Below, piece after piece: positions 61,576 to 64,000 of a stretch of 64,000 bases of DNA (position 1 is the first letter of the stretch; the number at the start of each line of letters is the position of its first letter). The stretch comes from Acidobacteriota bacterium. GTDB lineage: Bacteria; Acidobacteriota; Polarisedimenticolia; JACPZX01. The stretch spans positions 1-64,000 of the forward strand of contig JACPZX010000114.1 of assembly GCA_016195325.1 (NCBI GenBank). The letters run 5' to 3'. The position numbers and the translations under genes were made by a program. The notes beneath the pieces are model-generated. The model worked only from the letters and a program-made list of their open reading frames with translations. It did no database searches and was not told the origin of the DNA.

Positions 61576-63174
61576 GTGGGTGATTTCGACGGCACCGAGC
61601 TGACCCTCGCGGATCTCACGGGGCGCGCGGCGCAGGCCGCCGGCGGGCGGATCGCGATCCTGAGCGCGGGATCGAGCCAGACGTACGCCTCGCTCCACGA
61701 CTCCGCCCGCCGCGCCGGCTCGGGGTTGACCGGACTCGGACTCGGCCCTGGTGATCGGGTCGCCGTCCTGCTTCCCAACTGCCTCGAGTACCTCCACGCG
61801 TTCTACGCGATCCCGATGGCAGGATGCATCGTGGTGCCGATCAGCTCCTTCCTCGCCGCTCCCGAAGTCGTGACCGTCCTTCAGGATTCGAGGGCGCGGT
61901 GCCTCGTCACCACGCCGCGGCGCCTCGCGACTCTCCTCGCGCAGGCCGGCGCGCTCGCCGACCTCCCGACCGCCGTCCTCGTGGACGTCGAGCCCGGAGC
62001 GCGGGCCGAGGTCCCGGGATCGATGCGCGTCGTCGACTGGAAGGATCTCACGGCCGCCGAGGGCGCCGGCTCGGCCCCGGGAAGGCCGCGGCCCGGCGAT
62101 GTGGCCGTCCTCACGTACACGTCGGGGACCACGGGAAGGATGAAGGGGGTCATGCTCTCGCACGCCAACCTCCTCGCGAACGCCCGGTCGTGCCTGGAGG
62201 CCGTCAGGCTCCGTGAGGGGGATCGGCTGCTGCTCTTCCTTCCGATGTTCCATTCCCTGACTCAGCTCGTCTGCCTCGTGCTGCCGGTGATGGCGCGGCT
62301 CAGCATCGTCCTCCTTCCCGGCGTCGATCGCGCCGCGATCGGCGTGGCGGTCCGGCGGCACCGTCCGACGATCTTCCTCGGGGTGCCGGCCATCTACGCG
62401 GCGATGGCCGAGCGGCCCCCCGGGCTCCTCGCGCGCTGGCTCAATCCCGTGCGGCTGTACATCTGCGGGGGCGCCCCGCTCCCGAGCCAGGTGCTCGGCC
62501 GGTTCGAGAGCGCGTGGCGACGGCCCCTGTGCGAGGGGTACGGGCTCTCCGAAGCCTCGCCGGTCGTCTGCTTCAATCCGGTCGATGGCGTCCGCAAGGC
62601 CGGCTCCGTAGGGTTGCCGTTGCCGGGGGTGGAGGTGCGCATCGCAGCCGAGATCGGTGGATGGGCCGCGAGCGGGGAGATCGGGGAGATCGTCGTCCGC
62701 GGGACCAACGTGATGCAGGGATATCACGAACGGCCGGAGGAGACGGCCGCGGCGCTGAAGGACGGCTGGCTCCACACCGGAGACCTCGGGCGCCTCGATG
62801 ACGAGGGGTATCTCTTCATCGTCGGGCGCCGCAAGGAGATGCTGATCTACCGCGGGATGAACGTGTACCCGAGGGAGATCGAAGAGGTCCTCTGCGCGCA
62901 CGAGGCGGTCGCCGAGGCCGCCGTCGTCGGGCTGGACGACGCGCAGCGGGGCGAGGTCCCGCATGCCGCGGTCGTGCTTCGGCCCGGAGCCGCGGTCGAC
63001 GAGCGCGCGCTTCGGGCGCACTGCGGAGCGCATCTCGCCCGCTACAAGGTCCCGCGGTCGATCCGGATCGTCCGAGATCTGCCCAGGAACTCGACGGGGA
63101 AGGTGATGAAGGATCGAGTGCGCGAGGCGTTCGCGAAGGATCTGCCGGGAGATCACCCCTCCGGAGGGAGCTGA
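61576..63174 (+). CDS. AMP-binding acyl-CoA synthetase (fatty-acid--CoA ligase type)
   Basis: A 532-residue ANL-superfamily ligase. P-loop YTSGTTGRMKGVMLSH, GAPLP, YGLSEASPV, TGDLGRLDDEGYLFIVGRRKEMLIYRGMNVYP and the catalytic lysine near NSTGKVMKD. It would activate a carboxylate as acyl-AMP and transfer it to CoA; long-chain fatty acid is the likely substrate by overall pattern. GTG 61576, GGAGG upstream. 3' end overlaps the convergent TPR gene by 22 bases. Confidence 0.92.
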   Translation: MGDFDGTELTLADLTGRAAQAAGGRIAILSAGSSQTYASLHDSARRAGSGLTGLGLGPGDRVAVLLPNCLEYLHAFYAIPMAGCIVVPISSFLAAPEVVTVLQDSRARCLVTTPRRLATLLAQAGALADLPTAVLVDVEPGARAEVPGSMRVVDWKDLTAAEGAGSAPGRPRPGDVAVLTYTSGTTGRMKGVMLSHANLLANARSCLEAVRLREGDRLLLFLPMFHSLTQLVCLVLPVMARLSIVLLPGVDRAAIGVAVRRHRPTIFLGVPAIYAAMAERPPGLLARWLNPVRLYICGGAPLPSQVLGRFESAWRRPLCEGYGLSEASPVVCFNPVDGVRKAGSVGLPLPGVEVRIAAEIGGWAASGEIGEIVVRGTNVMQGYHERPEETAAALKDGWLHTGDLGRLDDEGYLFIVGRRKEMLIYRGMNVYPREIEEVLCAHEAVAEAAVVGLDDAQRGEVPHAAVVLRPGAAVDERALRAHCGAHLARYKVPRSIRIVRDLPRNSTGKVMKDRVREAFAKDLPGDHPSGGS

Positions 63175-64000
63175 TCTCCGTCGTGCCGGAGCCGATCCTC
63201 CGCGGCGCGGCGGAAGAGGAATCCTTTGAGCTGGGACGCCTTGCGATACCAGTCCTCGGCCTGCGCCCGCCGGGCGTCCCCGTCCATGGCCGAGCCGAGC
63301 CGTATCATCGCCCACCCCTGGAGCACTCTCGGAAGCTTCGTGGGCGACTCGAGCGCGCTCGTGAGCGCGGCGACCGCCTCCCCCCTCCGGCCGGCCGTCT
63401 GGTAGGCGCGGCCAAGGTGGTAGCGCAGGACGGGATCGTTCGGATCCCGGTTCACCGCGGCGGCGAGGGATTCGATGGCCTCCGCCGGGGCGCCGGCGTG
63501 GAGACGCTGGAGTCCGGCCGCGATCGCCACCGGGGCCGGGGCGGGAGCGGTCACGCGCGCCGGGGCCTCCTGGTGGCCGTCCATCTCCACGGTCTTCGCG
63601 CCGCCCAGGAGCAGGGGCTCCCCGAGATCCATCCGGAGTCGCTCCGAGAGAGAGCGGACGGAGTCCGCGACGCCTTCCGGCTGGTCCTCTCCGGCTGCGA
63701 GCAGCGGCGCGAGCTCGTCCGCCGCCGCGCGGGGCTCGTACTGGTAGTAGAGCGCGAGCGCGAGGCGGACGCGCGCGAGCGCCGGGACGGCGGGTGTCAC
63801 CGCCGGCTCCGTACGCGACATCTCGAGACACTCCCGCGACGCCGCCTCGGCGGCTCCGAGCCGCCCGAGCGCGAACTGCAGTCTCCCGTCCACGGCGGCG
63901 AGCAGCGGGGATCTCGGCTCGACGGCACGGGCGAGCCTCAGGTGATCGAGCGCGATCCGCATGTCGTCCTCTTCCTCGTCCGCGTAGATGTGCGTGAGGA
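63153..64000 (-). CDS. TPR-repeat protein (partial, start beyond window)
   Basis: At least 281 residues, open to the right edge; an internal ATG at 63962 is not the start because the frame upstream (LTHIYADEEEDMRIALDHL) is coding in character. TPR units occur near the edge, around 180-280 bases in, and again near the C-terminus (PNDPVLRYHLGRAYQTAGRRGEAVAAL, WAMIRLGSAMDGDARRAQAEDWYRKA). No catalytic motif seen in this part; the N-terminal region and possible effector domain are outside. Convergent with the ligase gene. Confidence 0.75.
   Translation of the reverse strand, partial: LTHIYADEEEDDMRIALDHLRLARAVEPRSPLLAAVDGRLQFALGRLGAAEAASRECLEMSRTEPAVTPAVPALARVRLALALYYQYEPRAAADELAPLLAAGEDQPEGVADSVRSLSERLRMDLGEPLLLGGAKTVEMDGHQEAPARVTAPAPAPVAIAAGLQRLHAGAPAEAIESLAAAVNRDPNDPVLRYHLGRAYQTAGRRGEAVAALTSALESPTKLPRVLQGWAMIRLGSAMDGDARRAQAEDWYRKASQLKGFLFRRAAEDRLRHDGDQLPPEG

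Overview
The window is a dense, very GC-rich stretch of a bacterial chromosome. Genes are often joined by 4-base start/stop overlaps, and GTG or TTG starts are frequent. The organism has Gram-negative features: EnvC-like, LolB-like and BamB-like envelope proteins and a two-subunit glycyl-tRNA synthetase. It also carries SpoVG, pyruvate phosphate dikinase, a bacterial-microcompartment shell gene and many sigma54-type regulators. This mix suggests Acidobacteriota or a related deep, high-GC phylum. That placement is inference; no rRNA is present to settle it.

Left part (1-6.9 kb): a minus-strand operon lspA-lgt-rluD-DUF2520 leads into a microcompartment shell gene and an aldehyde dehydrogenase cut by the window edge. 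Divergent from it run a cysteine desulfurase, a zinc-ribbon/FHA protein and mnmA, whose stop codon lies inside tRNA-Gly(CCC).

Signalling island (6.9-20.4 kb): a 1651-residue Ser/Thr kinase-TPR-GAF-AAA+-Fis protein whose AAA+ module has lost its Walker B acids; a compact unit of two small unknown genes behind a sigma54-type promoter with an upstream palindrome; a second sigma54-type promoter, also with an upstream inverted repeat, ahead of a PAS/phosphoacceptor-His protein lacking an ATPase domain; a REC/degenerate GGDEF protein; an NtrC-type regulator; a REC-PilZ protein (apparent ATT start); a lone REC protein; a degenerate GGDEF-EAL protein; and a hybrid-free histidine kinase. This is the best candidate in the window for an undescribed system. 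A third sigma54-like promoter, with a weaker palindrome, precedes a sigma70-family factor at 53.6 kb, which would give an RpoN-to-sigma70 cascade.

Middle (20.4-37 kb): rRNA methyltransferase, TsaC, a cNMP-binding protein, a membrane-anchored phosphodiesterase, a probable non-catalytic EnvC-like/Ctp-like pair, a TPR protein, and the conserved lolB-ispE-tRNA(Gln)-prs-rplY-pth order with spoVG inserted, followed by rpsF-rpsR-rplI, small membrane proteins, a VanZ-glutaredoxin fusion and an isopropylmalate-dehydrogenase-family enzyme.

Right part (37-64 kb): BamB-like lipoprotein, aspS-phoH-ybeY-corC-era, mgtE, recO-glyQ-glyS-ppdK-rimK-BON, the sigma factor, a LamG protein, mutL, a lytic transglycosylase, a double-PDZ protein, a DUF3352-like protein, an acyl-CoA synthetase and a TPR protein cut by the right edge. 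No insertion sequence, CRISPR array or rRNA was seen.
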